From positions 1 through 64,000 of the forward strand of contig CAYQMG010000054.1 in the NCBI GenBank assembly GCA_964418585.1: a stretch of DNA of 64,000 nucleotides. The letters run 5' to 3'. Every line of letters begins with the position of its first letter. Position 1 is the stretch's first letter. The stretch is from JAJRTE01 sp964418585 (GTDB lineage Bacteria; Myxococcota_A; UBA796; JAJRTE01). Shown in pieces: positions 9,188 to 18,442 of the stretch. The position numbers and the translations under genes are program-made. The notes below the pieces were generated by a model. It searched no databases. It had not been told where the DNA came from and saw only the letters and a list, made by a program, of their open reading frames with translations.

Positions 9188-12085
9188 TCATTCCGTCACC
9201 GTGAATCGGCGGGTGGCCACAGCCCGACGGCCGACGCGCACTTCCACCGTCCACTCTCCGGGCGTTGTCGCGCCCTCGATGAAAGCGTAGGACACGCGCG
9301 TCCGGGCCGCCGTGGCCTGAGTCTGCTCGAACCGTTTCACTCCGTCCCGGTCGAACCAGGTCCACCGGGTGAGGTGGGCGGAGACGCCTTCAGCCCAGTA
9401 GACACGGCAAACCACCGACTCCCGCACCCGGAACTCGCTCCGAACGTCCTCGAGAACCCCCTTGTCCCCCCCACCTATCACCACGGCGCGGATCCATCGG
9501 AGATCGTCGCCGGCGCCCGGCGGTCGCTGAGGTCGATCCCGGCGCAGGCGCAACGCCTCCGCCCTCCGCCGCGCTTGCGACAGGGTCGGATCGAACGTCA
9601 CCGCGGCCAGGTACGTGTCAAACGCCGCTGCAAGCGCCCCCTGCTCCTCCCGGGCTCGAGCCTGGTCCATGGCCCGGCGACCGAGTGTGCGGCCCCGCGC
9701 CACCACCAGCGGGTCATCGAGCCACCGCCAGTAGGCGGGTCGATACAGCCGGGCCGCCCGCGCTGGATCCGTCTCAAACGCGGCTTCCACTGCCTCGAGC
9801 ACCTGATCACGCCATGCGACTCGACAGGATTCAAGGAGAGAAGTGAGCGCTTCGTCGACCTCTCCACCGGTGTGCCGCGCCGTGTCCACCGCCTTCCATG
9901 CCTCCTCGGGTCGCCCCGCGCCAAGCAACTGCCTGGCGCGCGTGACCAGGACCTGGCGCAACCGCCGGGCTCTCTCTGCGCCCACGGCAAGGGAAGGCAA
10001 AGGCCCTCGCCGCCCCGCCTTCACCGAAACCACGGGACGTTCCACACCGTTGCCCGGCGCCACGACCTGAACCGAGAGGGGATGGACGCCGTCGGGCATG
10101 TGCAACGGCACGTCGACCCGGATCGATTCCTTGTACACGGTGCGAGGCTTCCAACGGGTTACAGGGTACCATCCGTGGATCGGAAGGTGGTCGAGAAGGA
10201 TTCTCGAGTTCTCTGTTTCGCCGACTCGAGTCAGGAACAGGGCATCTTCCTTCTGCTTTTCCGTGACTCGCCAGAACAGGGTCAGCCACACCTCCCCACC
10301 CGGCTGCACGGCCGCCGGCTGAAACTCGGCATGGACCAACTCCAGTCCCCCACCGAATACCATGGCAGGCGGAGCTTCAGCAGGATATTCACCCCTCCGC
10401 GCCTCGATGAGACGCCGGTTCACGAAGTTCCCACCGTCACGCGCCCCGGAACGACTCCTGTATCGGGGCAAGGCCACAAACATGGACCGCCAACGCGGGT
10501 CCTCAAGGATCTTCACCCGGGAATTCCAGTAACTGAACACGTGGGCGAAATCGGGCCTCACCTCCTGAAACACGTAGTCGGCGACAAATGCCTGCTCGTA
10601 CCGGTGAAGCGCAATCGGAACGTCCGCAAGGCCCCAGGTGTCCACCACGTGCATGCCAGAAAACAACGAAGTGGCCCCCAGATCCGGGTCCAGGAACACC
10701 ACCGGACCGTCCACATGCAACGCCTCTCGGGCCGCCTTGAAAAAATCCGCCCGCTGTTTCACATCGGCCACCGAAACCTCGGGCTGACGGCAGAACTTGA
10801 GCGCCGACCAAAAATCAGGCACCAACAACACCCACACAGCCAGCATGACCACCAACGGCCAAATCCCTCGCCGTCCACCACCAGCTCCGTGCCACCCGGA
10901 CGGCAACCGCTTCCCGACAACCTCCAGCCCTCCGGCCAACAGGAGAAAACAGAACGGCGCCGCAGGCATGAGAAACCGAAATTCCCGCATCCAGTCGCCA
11001 TCCGCATAGAGCGGGAAAAACAGGGCGGCTCCGGCCAGCGATACGACGAGCAACCACGGCTGCTCCCGGTGCAGAATACGCCGCGCTCGAGCCACCAACC
11101 CCACCACCATCACCGGAAGGAACCAGGTGAGACGATACTGCTCGAACCAGCCCTTCACATTCCGCCACCCACGGCTGTTCGGGTTCAGGAACCGTTGCAC
11201 AACCGGAGTCTCGGGCCGCTTGACATGGTAGGTGTTGGTCACGAACGATGCAAACGTCTGGTAGTGCCAATACTCGTAGGCAATCCAGGGCACCGCGAAC
11301 AGGGCAATCCAGGCCGCCCAGTCGCCCCACCGAACCGCCCGCTCCTGCTCCACCAGATCCCGCCAGTCCCAGACAGCTCGCACAGCAACGGCCGCGCCCA
11401 AAAAAAGAATGCCCTCCGGTCGCGTGATCGAGACCAGGAAAAACAACAACCCGGACCACGGGACCCCGCCCGCCGGTCGAACCTGCTCGACCAGAAACCG
11501 CTCTGCCGCCCACAAAAGGAGGAACAGGTAAAGCCCCCCCTCCAGACCGCTCGTGCTCCAGGCCACAAACGGCGTGTGGACCGCGGTGAGCAACGCAGCC
11601 AGTCCCCCCACCGGCACCCCCTCCACCTCGAGCGCCCCCGAGGACGCCTCTCCGGGTACCCCGTCCGCCCGGAATGGACCGTACTGAAGGATACTTCCAA
11701 CACGGGCCACACGCCACACTGCGCCGAGCGCGAACAGGATGCCGAACACCTTGGCGGCGACAAACAAATCGATGCCCACCAGGTCCACAGCGGCCAGAAG
11801 AAACACCCACAGGGGGTTCGAGTAGGCCTCCACCCACTCTCCCCCGGGATAGAGGACGAGCCCATGCCCTCCAGCCAGGTTTCGGGCATAGGTCATGCTG
11901 ATGGCTGCGTCGTCGACAAACCAGGTCAGGTAGAGAAATGCCTGACACAAAAAGAGAAAAAATGCGGCCAGAAGAAGTTTCCGATCCAGCGCCGTCCCTG
12001 GACCCCACACCGATCGCGCTCGCAGACTCAACAGGAACCCCCGTGCCACCACCCCGGGCCCGGCCTCTCGCACATCGACACCCAT
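9188..12085 (-). CDS. GT-C type integral membrane glycosyltransferase with long soluble C-terminus
   Basis: A 965-residue protein. The N-terminal about 500 residues form many hydrophobic segments. Near residue 57 it has VDDAAISMTYARNLAGGHG followed by NPLWVFLL. This acidic first loop (DDxxI, then GHG and NPLW) resembles polyprenyl-phosphate-sugar dependent GT-C enzymes such as the arabinofuranosyltransferase AftB group, which transfer a sugar from a lipid carrier on the outer side of the inner membrane. The remaining about 460 residues look soluble: a region with QPGGEVWLTLFWRV, a helical repeat-like stretch (AGRPEEAWKAVDTARHTGG) and a beta-rich end (GEWTVEVRVGRRAVATRRF). The acceptor is unknown; surface polysaccharide or lipoprotein glycosylation are both possible. 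It sits alone between cstA and grpE. Confidence 0.7.
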   Translation of the reverse strand: MGVDVREAGPGVVARGFLLSLRARSVWGPGTALDRKLLLAAFFLFLCQAFLYLTWFVDDAAISMTYARNLAGGHGLVLYPGGEWVEAYSNPLWVFLLAAVDLVGIDLFVAAKVFGILFALGAVWRVARVGSILQYGPFRADGVPGEASSGALEVEGVPVGGLAALLTAVHTPFVAWSTSGLEGGLYLFLLLWAAERFLVEQVRPAGGVPWSGLLFFLVSITRPEGILFLGAAVAVRAVWDWRDLVEQERAVRWGDWAAWIALFAVPWIAYEYWHYQTFASFVTNTYHVKRPETPVVQRFLNPNSRGWRNVKGWFEQYRLTWFLPVMVVGLVARARRILHREQPWLLVVSLAGAALFFPLYADGDWMREFRFLMPAAPFCFLLLAGGLEVVGKRLPSGWHGAGGGRRGIWPLVVMLAVWVLLVPDFWSALKFCRQPEVSVADVKQRADFFKAAREALHVDGPVVFLDPDLGATSLFSGMHVVDTWGLADVPIALHRYEQAFVADYVFQEVRPDFAHVFSYWNSRVKILEDPRWRSMFVALPRYRSRSGARDGGNFVNRRLIEARRGEYPAEAPPAMVFGGGLELVHAEFQPAAVQPGGEVWLTLFWRVTEKQKEDALFLTRVGETENSRILLDHLPIHGWYPVTRWKPRTVYKESIRVDVPLHMPDGVHPLSVQVVAPGNGVERPVVSVKAGRRGPLPSLAVGAERARRLRQVLVTRARQLLGAGRPEEAWKAVDTARHTGGEVDEALTSLLESCRVAWRDQVLEAVEAAFETDPARAARLYRPAYWRWLDDPLVVARGRTLGRRAMDQARAREEQGALAAAFDTYLAAVTFDPTLSQARRRAEALRLRRDRPQRPPGAGDDLRWIRAVVIGGGDKGVLEDVRSEFRVRESVVCRVYWAEGVSAHLTRWTWFDRDGVKRFEQTQATAARTRVSYAFIEGATTPGEWTVEVRVGRRAVATRRFTVTE

Positions 12086-12232
12086 GACGGACCCGCCCGG
12101 TTCTCACCACGCACCGCTGCGACGGTCACCGCTCCAGCATATCACCCGGCGCAGGCAGGTGCAAACGACAAGGCTGTACACAAGGACCTCGAGGTCGCGT
12201 GGTGTCCTGACGCCCAGCCCCGCTGCCCAGGC

Positions 12233-13897
12233 TCAGGCATGCGTCTCCCGGACCGGCGTCCCACGACGTACCACCAGGTAGCCGCTCACACCCACGTAGC
12301 CACCCAGGGCCAGCAGGACCACCGCAGCCACGGCCAGGGTATAGTTCGGGGACGAGCCGCCAAGATAGGCATATCCCTTGTATATCAGCGCCGCGCACGT
12401 GGTCGCCAGCATGAAGAACGCGGGAATCAGCGTGTAGCGGGTCGGCTTGCGTCGACGGACCAGGTAGGCGGACACCACGATCATGGTGAGGGCTGCGACA
12501 AGCTGGTTGGCGGCTCCAAACATCGGCCACAAGGACTGCTCACTCCCGGTAGCGGCCAGCGCATAGGCGCAGAGCACCACCAGGAGCGTGGCCACGTATC
12601 GATTCCGGAGGACCGGGATTCGAGGGCCGGCCAGCTCCACGGTGATGAAACGACCCAGTCTCACCGAGGTGTCCAACGTGGTGAGCACGAAGGCGTTGAG
12701 CATGGTCATCCCGAACAGGACACCCAGCTTTCCGAGGAACGGTTCTGTAAAGGTTCCGAAGCCCCGAGCAAACGCCACGATGGGGCCTCCTCCTTCCGGG
12801 TGAACGAACTCGGTGAGAGACGGGAGAGAACCCTGACCCGGAGCAAAGCTCAGCCCGGCGGTCACGGCGAGCAGAGCGAGGAGAGCCAGCGCCCCCTCGG
12901 TGACCATTCCGCCGAACCCGACGAAACGTGCGTGAGACTCACGGTCGAGTTGCTTTGCGGTGGTCCCGGACGCGACGAGGGAGTGGAACCCGGACACCGC
13001 TCCGCAAGCGATGAGAATGAACAGCATGGGCCACAACGGTCCCTGGGACCTGGACATGAACCCGGTCAACAGGGGGGCCTGCATGGGGAGATGGGTAGCA
13101 AACAGCCCCAGGAAACCGACGCCCATCCCAAATACCAGGATCCAGTAAGCCACGTAGTCTCGAGGCTGCAAGAGCAGCCACACCGGGAGCACGGCAGCGA
13201 CAAAGCCATAGAGCATGAGGATTGCCACCCAGACCTGTCGATTCGCCGTATCCGAGAAAGGCAGGGACACCGGCACTTCAGCGCCAACCCAGAACAGGAG
13301 GGCCAGCACGACCAGCGCTCCGATGGTTGCAGCCCACAAGGGAACGCCGATCCTGTTGACCAGGATCCCGAAGCCCATGGCCAACGGGATGAGTCCAAAG
13401 GCGGGGATGACGATACTCGGCTCGGACACGAAGGATTTCGCGGCCGCGATGGCGAACACGGCCACCACGAACACCAGCGTGAGCCAGACGAAGACCTGGA
13501 ACAGAAATCGGGCCTCCGGTCCCACCAGCTTCCGTGTGATCTCGGGGATGGACAGCCCGTCATACCGCACCGAGATCACGAGCGCGGTGTAGTCGTGCAC
13601 CGCGCCGATCAAGATGACCCCGAGCAGAATCCAGAGCAACGAAACCCCGTATCCGAACGCGGCTGCGGCAATCACCGGCCCCACGATGGGACCTGCCCCT
13701 GCAATCGAGGCAAAGTGATGGCCGAACAGGACGAGCGGCCGAGCCGGGTAGTAGTCGACTCCGTCGTTGAGCCGGTGCGCAGGTGTGGCGGCGTTGTCGT
13801 CAGGCTCCATCAAACGCCGCTCGATGAACCGGCTGTAAAGCCGATAGGCCACATACAACCAGACGATCCCCCCTACACCAATCAGTGCGCTGTTCAT
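12233..13897 (-). CDS. cstA: CstA-family peptide/pyruvate transporter
   Basis: A 554-residue polytopic inner-membrane protein of the carbon-starvation CstA family, whose characterised members import pyruvate or peptides. Family signatures include FGHHFASIAGAGPIVGPVIA near residue 70, GAVHDYTALVISVRYDG, and GAVSGFHSLVASGTTAKQL in the middle. It is shorter than E. coli CstA (about 700) but matches the short branch of the family. The ATG at 13897 follows AAAAGGGGGTCCC and starts in the first membrane helix, so the preceding 52 in-frame codons, which lack membrane character and run back into the phosphatase gene, are rejected. No sensor kinase pair of the BtsSR type lies beside it. Confidence 0.88.
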   Translation of the reverse strand: MNSALIGVGGIVWLYVAYRLYSRFIERRLMEPDDNAATPAHRLNDGVDYYPARPLVLFGHHFASIAGAGPIVGPVIAAAAFGYGVSLLWILLGVILIGAVHDYTALVISVRYDGLSIPEITRKLVGPEARFLFQVFVWLTLVFVVAVFAIAAAKSFVSEPSIVIPAFGLIPLAMGFGILVNRIGVPLWAATIGALVVLALLFWVGAEVPVSLPFSDTANRQVWVAILMLYGFVAAVLPVWLLLQPRDYVAYWILVFGMGVGFLGLFATHLPMQAPLLTGFMSRSQGPLWPMLFILIACGAVSGFHSLVASGTTAKQLDRESHARFVGFGGMVTEGALALLALLAVTAGLSFAPGQGSLPSLTEFVHPEGGGPIVAFARGFGTFTEPFLGKLGVLFGMTMLNAFVLTTLDTSVRLGRFITVELAGPRIPVLRNRYVATLLVVLCAYALAATGSEQSLWPMFGAANQLVAALTMIVVSAYLVRRRKPTRYTLIPAFFMLATTCAALIYKGYAYLGGSSPNYTLAVAAVVLLALGGYVGVSGYLVVRRGTPVRETHA

Positions 13898-14042
13898 GGG
13901 ACCCCCTTTTCGCGAAAACCAGGCCCTCCCTCCCCGGTCCCCCCCAACCTCGAAACGAACGCCTCCCCCCCGGCGCCGATCAACGTAACTCGACCGCGCG
14001 GTTCTCACAACCAAAGAATCTGCCACGAAAAACCAGAGCCTT

Positions 14043-15095
14043 TCACTCGACACCGGCCACGTGGACCAACACGGCCGTTCGGTCGTCGTCGACCCACCCC
14101 GGTGCCTCCATCAGGAAGGCCAGAATCCGTTCCACCTCCTGTTCCACGTGCTCGCCCGCCCGTAGGTCGATGGCCTCCCGAATGAACGACTCGGTGAAGG
14201 CATTGCTGATCCCATCGGTGCAAAGGAGTATGCGGTCATCGGGCTTGAGTTCGATGGCGGCGAGCCGGGAAGCCATGCGCACATAGACCCGGGAGACATC
14301 CCGAAGCAGCCGGGCGAAGGCGTCTGCTCCGAGGCGAGTGGCGAGTCGGTGCACGGGGGGGCTGTATGACGATGCGAGTTCCACCGGATAGGCGCCCTCC
14401 AGGACGGCGAGGAACAGGGGGGCAGTCAAGCGGGCTTCACGGTCGTCCATACCGCCCACACGCTTTTTCAGCACGGCCTCGATGGCTTTCAGCACCTTGC
14501 TGGTCAACGAACGGGTCCGGCCGACGGTGGTGGCGTACCGGAGATAGGAGGCGTTGAACAGGTGGGGATCGCCAATCACTCGAGAAACCATGCCTCCCTC
14601 CCCGTCGTCTCGAGTCACGCAGACGAGCCTGTGCCCCCGAAGGAGGTAAAGCCGACTGTCCCCCACGTTGGCAGGATAACAGTGCAATCGCCCATCCTCA
14701 CGGGCCACCAGCAGGGCGGCGGTGAGGGTCGTGTAGGCGCCTTCCAATCCTTCTCGCGCGCGAAGGTCGCACAGGGTCCGATTCACCTGATCGTAGACGG
14801 CACGAAGCCACCCATCCGGCGTGTCGAAGTCCAGACTCTGGAGCCTCTCCTCTCCCCGAAACAGCTTCCCCAGGGCCTCCACCGCGGTCTGCGATGCCAC
14901 GTCGTCGTGCCCCTCACCCCCCAGTCCGTCGGCCACGGCGAACAGCCAGCCCGAAACGCCGGGAAGCCCCGTCAACGACCGCGCCTCCGGGTCCATGAAC
15001 GCACTGTCTCCGTTCTCCGCAACCCGTCGCGTGGTCTCCTCCGCGCGCCACCGGGCCGGTCGACTTCGCATACCTGCTATGACCCGTGCCACCAC
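14043..15095 (-). CDS. PP2C-type protein serine/threonine phosphatase
   Basis: A 350-residue metal-dependent phosphatase. The PP2C core shows WLFAVADGLGGEGHDDVAS (first metal-binding Asp), LLVAREDGRLHCYPANVGDS (the GDSR motif region), DDRILLCTDGISNAF (second metal Asp) and a final DDRTAVLVHV. It should dephosphorylate Ser/Thr or HPr-like partners in the cytosol; no membrane segment is seen. The GTG at 15095 is chosen because GGGAGG lies six bases upstream and all homology is downstream; a longer frame reaching 15383 only mirrors the 3' end of the UbiB gene. No Ser/Thr kinase of the Hanks type is adjacent, although the neighbouring ABC1 kinase is an atypical kinase. Confidence 0.85.
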   Translation of the reverse strand: MVARVIAGMRSRPARWRAEETTRRVAENGDSAFMDPEARSLTGLPGVSGWLFAVADGLGGEGHDDVASQTAVEALGKLFRGEERLQSLDFDTPDGWLRAVYDQVNRTLCDLRAREGLEGAYTTLTAALLVAREDGRLHCYPANVGDSRLYLLRGHRLVCVTRDDGEGGMVSRVIGDPHLFNASYLRYATTVGRTRSLTSKVLKAIEAVLKKRVGGMDDREARLTAPLFLAVLEGAYPVELASSYSPPVHRLATRLGADAFARLLRDVSRVYVRMASRLAAIELKPDDRILLCTDGISNAFTESFIREAIDLRAGEHVEQEVERILAFLMEAPGWVDDDRTAVLVHVAGVE

Positions 15096-15153
15096 CTCTT
15101 TCCTCCCTTGCCACAGGTCCCCACGCCCCCCAATGCCCCCCAATCGGGACCTC

Positions 15154-16836
15154 TCACTCGCCCCGACGCGGATACCCCAGAACCAGCAGCACGATTGCAG
15201 CCGCGGCCAGCAAGAACAGGAGGGTGCTGACAAGGGGAAGCCCGAAAAACACCGGGGGTCCAAAATCGAGCGCCAGACTCCCCGCCACCATCGCCCCCAC
15301 AGCCACACCACCCATGAGGCGGCGATCGTCAATCCGACGCAACTCCTTCCGCACACCAGGAACCATGTTGACATCGATGGCAAGCTTCAACTTGCGCTCC
15401 TCGATGTCCGAAAACAACTGGCTCAAGGCAAACGGCAACCGATTCAACAACCGTCCAAGGGTCGAGAGATGATAGTAGTACTCTCTCGAAAACCGGTCCA
15501 GGCTGTACCGCTCCTTGACCAGAGTCTCGATGTACGGCCGCGACCTCTCAAGAGGGTTGACATCGGGCACCAGCATCTTGGCCATGCCCTCGGTGGTCAC
15601 CAGGGCCTTGAACAGCATGGTGTAGTTGGTGGGGACCCGAATCCGGTGCCGCACCGCACCATCGAGAATGTCGGTGAAAAACTGCCCCATCTGCAGGTCC
15701 GAAATCGATTTCCCCACCAGGTGACGTTCCATCACCTCCACCACGTCGGCCTCGAACTGCGTGTGCGACACCGATTCATCCTTGATCCCGATTTCCCAGA
15801 AAATCCGGGCGATCGTCCGAAAGTCCATCGTGAGCAACCCGAACATGCAGTCGATCACATTGTCCTTCATCTCCGGCGTGAGTCGCCCGACCATGCCGAA
15901 GTCGATGAATCCCAGCACATCGTTTTCCATGACAATGACGTTGCCCGGGTGCAGGTCTCCGTGAAAAAACCCGTCCTGAAACAACATCTTGAACGCTGCG
16001 TCCAGGTACCTCTGCCCCACCACCTCCATGTTGCAGCCCGCCTCCCGGGCCTTCGTGATCTTGATACCCGGAAGATACTCCATCGTCAGGAGACTCGACG
16101 TGGTGTACTTCCGGTACACGGTCGGAATCTTGATTTCCGGCTTGTCCTGAAAATTCATGGCAAACCGCCGAAGATTCCCAGCCTCCACCAAAAAATCGGT
16201 CTCCGCCTTGATCGAGGTCTCGATCTCCTTCACAATCCCGCTCAGATCAAACCAGGTCGCCTCCGGAAAATTGCGCTCGATCTGCCGCGCCAGGAACAAA
16301 AGGATCTCCAGATCCTTCAAAATCGTCGAACGTACTCCGGGCCGACGAACCTTCAGCACCACCTCCTCGCCGGTCCGAAGCCGCGCACGGTGCACCTGCG
16401 CAATCGACGCCGACGCCAACGGGGTGGGATCGAACGCGGCAAACACACTCTCCGGATCGTTCTTGAGCGCATCCCGGATCACCTGCCGGATCGCCTGCTC
16501 CCCCAACGGCGACACGTTGTCCTGCAACGTCTGAAACGCCTCGATGAACTCCGCCGGTACCAGGTCGGGCCGCGTCGAAAGGATCTGCCCGATCTTCACA
16601 TAGGTCGGCCCAAGATCGGCAATCACACGAAGGGCACGCTCCGGTGCACTCAACGCAGGCTGAGTCCGGAAATGGCGGGCCTTGATCCGACCCATCCCCG
16701 GGATGTCCACGTTCTCGAGAAGAAAGCCAAACCCATGGTTCAGAAGAACCATGACGATCTCACGCAACCGGCCCACATCCCGGTAGGCCGCGGACAACTG
16801 CTTCGTTCGCTTGAATACCTGACCGACGAAAGGCAA
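15154..16836 (-). CDS. ubiB: ABC1/UbiB-family atypical kinase
   Basis: A 560-residue member of the ABC1/ADCK/UbiB family, atypical ATPases that support ubiquinone biosynthesis or lipid handling at the membrane. The family KxGQ motif is in TYVKIGQILSTRPDLVP, the Ala-rich loop in PLASASIAQVHRARL, the catalytic Lys in EEVVLKVRRPG, and the catalytic/metal region in FFHGDLHPGNV and LGFIDFGMVGRL. Two hydrophobic segments close the protein, a typical membrane anchor. Translation appears to begin at TTG behind AAGGGGGTCCAAC. No other quinone genes are close, so the symbol indicates family rather than proven pathway. Confidence 0.85.
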   Translation of the reverse strand: MPFVGQVFKRTKQLSAAYRDVGRLREIVMVLLNHGFGFLLENVDIPGMGRIKARHFRTQPALSAPERALRVIADLGPTYVKIGQILSTRPDLVPAEFIEAFQTLQDNVSPLGEQAIRQVIRDALKNDPESVFAAFDPTPLASASIAQVHRARLRTGEEVVLKVRRPGVRSTILKDLEILLFLARQIERNFPEATWFDLSGIVKEIETSIKAETDFLVEAGNLRRFAMNFQDKPEIKIPTVYRKYTTSSLLTMEYLPGIKITKAREAGCNMEVVGQRYLDAAFKMLFQDGFFHGDLHPGNVIVMENDVLGFIDFGMVGRLTPEMKDNVIDCMFGLLTMDFRTIARIFWEIGIKDESVSHTQFEADVVEVMERHLVGKSISDLQMGQFFTDILDGAVRHRIRVPTNYTMLFKALVTTEGMAKMLVPDVNPLERSRPYIETLVKERYSLDRFSREYYYHLSTLGRLLNRLPFALSQLFSDIEERKLKLAIDVNMVPGVRKELRRIDDRRLMGGVAVGAMVAGSLALDFGPPVFFGLPLVSTLLFLLAAAAIVLLVLGYPRRGE

Positions 16837-16935
16837 GTTGGACCCCCTTGTCCAGACACCACACCAGATCCCTCGAGCCCACCTCCCAGGACACCCACGC
16901 GAACCGCTGTCACACGCACCACACGTGGTAGCCGA

Positions 16936-17184
16936 TCACATCACCAGGTCTCTCAGAAACTGGAGCGCCACCAACACGATGATGGGCGATAGATCTATTC
17001 CTCCCGTCTTGGCTGGATCCAGGACCCGGTGAATGATCGAATAGACCGGTTCGGTCAAGGCGTGGAGAAACCGGCCAACCGGGTTGTTCGCCGCGCCGGG
17101 AATCCAGGACAACAAGGCTGACGCAATGACCACAAGAGAGTAGGCGTCAATGAGTCTAACCAAAAGTGATGCCACAACACACAT
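16936..17184 (-). CDS. yggT: YggT-family membrane protein
   Basis: An 82-residue protein with two hydrophobic helices around the family motif SALLSWIPGAANNPVGRFL and TEPVYSIIHRVL. YggT proteins sit in the inner membrane; their role (cell division, osmotic stress, pilus-associated) is not settled. They are often encoded near proC/yggS or pilT, and here the gene lies immediately downstream of pilT, matching the latter arrangement. The ATG at 17184 is preferred over an upstream TTG. Confidence 0.85.
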   Translation of the reverse strand: MCVVASLLVRLIDAYSLVVIASALLSWIPGAANNPVGRFLHALTEPVYSIIHRVLDPAKTGGIDLSPIIVLVALQFLRDLVM

Positions 17185-17282
17185 CCTGACCCCCAACCGG
17201 CCCTGGTTCCAGCAACCTTACCCCCCTCCATCCATGCCTGGTCCCACCCCGACCCCTCGCAGTTCGGAGCCCCCCCTCTGCC

Positions 17283-18356
17283 TCAGCGGCCCGGCGGCCT
17301 CCGATCTCCAGAATCGGAGGCAAACAACATGGGATTGCCGCTGTGATCGATGGCGTCCTCACGCGTGATCCGACCTTTCAATGCCAGCTCCTTCAGACAC
17401 TGCTCCATCGTGATCATCCCCACGTTGGACGACGTCTGCATGAGACTCTGAATTTGAAACGTCTTGTTCTCCCGAATGAGGTTCCGAACACCAAAGTTGT
17501 TGATCATGATCTCATAGGCACACACCCGCTTCGTCTGATCCCGCCCCCGGATCAAAACCTGCGATATCACCGCCCGAAGACTCTCCGCCAGCATCGCCCG
17601 CGCCTGTTCCTGCTGAGCGGAAGGAAACACGTCGATCATTCGATCAATCGTGTCCGCAGCCGATCGGGTGTGAAGGGTCGCAAACACAAGGTGCCCGGTT
17701 TCCGCCGCGGTGAGCGCCAGGCTGATGGTTTCCAGGTCCCGCAACTCACCGATCAGAATCACGTCCGGGTCCTCCCGGAGAGCACTGCGCAGGGCCGAGG
17801 CAAAACTATGCGTATGAGTCCCCAACTCTCTTTGATTCACCAACGATCGCTTGGGCTTGTGATGAAACTCCACCGGATCCTCGATCGTCAGGATGTGATT
17901 CGAGCGTGTGGAGTTGATCTGGTCGATCAAGGCTGCCAAGGTGGTCGACTTCCCGCTCCCCGTGGGGCCGGTGACCAACACCAACCCCTTTCGGTATCGG
18001 GCCATTTCCGCCACCACCGGGGGAAGGCCGAGTTCCTTGAGCGGGGTGACCGAGAACGGAACGGACCGGAACACGGCCCCCACGCCTCGAGTATGATTGA
18101 ACGCGTTGACGCGGAAGCGGGCCAGCCCTTTGAGTCCGATGGAGAAGTCGAGTTCCAGGTTTTTTTCGAACTGGGCTTTCTGGCGAACGCTCATGACACT
18201 GTAGACCAGACGCTTGGCCTCGTCAGGAGACAGGACCGGAGCGTTCATCCGTATCATGTCACCCATGATGCGCAGCATGGGCACTTCACCTGCGGAAAGG
18301 TGGAGGTCGGACGCTTTCTGCTTGACTGCGTATATCAATAGCTCATGGATGTGCAT
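17283..18356 (-). CDS. pilT: PilT twitching-motility ATPase
   Basis: A 357-residue hexameric retraction ATPase of the type IV pilus. It has the N-terminal PilT domain (KQKASDLHLSAGEVPMLRI), Walker A GPTGSGKSTT, the Asp box HILTIEDPVEFHHK, Walker B DVILIGELRDLET and the His box TGHLVFATLHT. The C-terminal AIRNLIRE-like retraction signal appears as GVRNLIRENKTFQIQSLMQT. The start is ATG at 18356, after GGGAAGTAGGC. It follows pilD by 86 bases and likely shares its transcript. A second, tandem PilT protein is encoded at 45.98-48.16 kb. Confidence 0.95.
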   Translation of the reverse strand: MHIHELLIYAVKQKASDLHLSAGEVPMLRIMGDMIRMNAPVLSPDEAKRLVYSVMSVRQKAQFEKNLELDFSIGLKGLARFRVNAFNHTRGVGAVFRSVPFSVTPLKELGLPPVVAEMARYRKGLVLVTGPTGSGKSTTLAALIDQINSTRSNHILTIEDPVEFHHKPKRSLVNQRELGTHTHSFASALRSALREDPDVILIGELRDLETISLALTAAETGHLVFATLHTRSAADTIDRMIDVFPSAQQEQARAMLAESLRAVISQVLIRGRDQTKRVCAYEIMINNFGVRNLIRENKTFQIQSLMQTSSNVGMITMEQCLKELALKGRITREDAIDHSGNPMLFASDSGDRRPPGR

Positions 18357-18442
18357 GCCTACTTCCCACTTTCTGACAACCACGTTCTATCCGCATTCCT
18401 GGAATGCGGCAATGACAAACCACCCCAACTTTCCGAGGGCCT

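Noticed and set aside
9107..14185. A 1692-codon open frame on the plus strand
   Set aside because: It lies antisense to the glycosyltransferase and cstA genes, is Pro/Arg/His-rich and shows no family motif; it is a GC-driven shadow.
15096..15383. 96-residue N-terminal extension of the PP2C phosphatase
   Set aside because: It mirrors the 3' end of the UbiB-like gene; GTG at 15095 has GGGAGG upstream.
14821..16992. A 723-codon plus-strand frame
   Set aside because: Antisense to the UbiB-like kinase and PP2C genes, which carry clear catalytic motifs.
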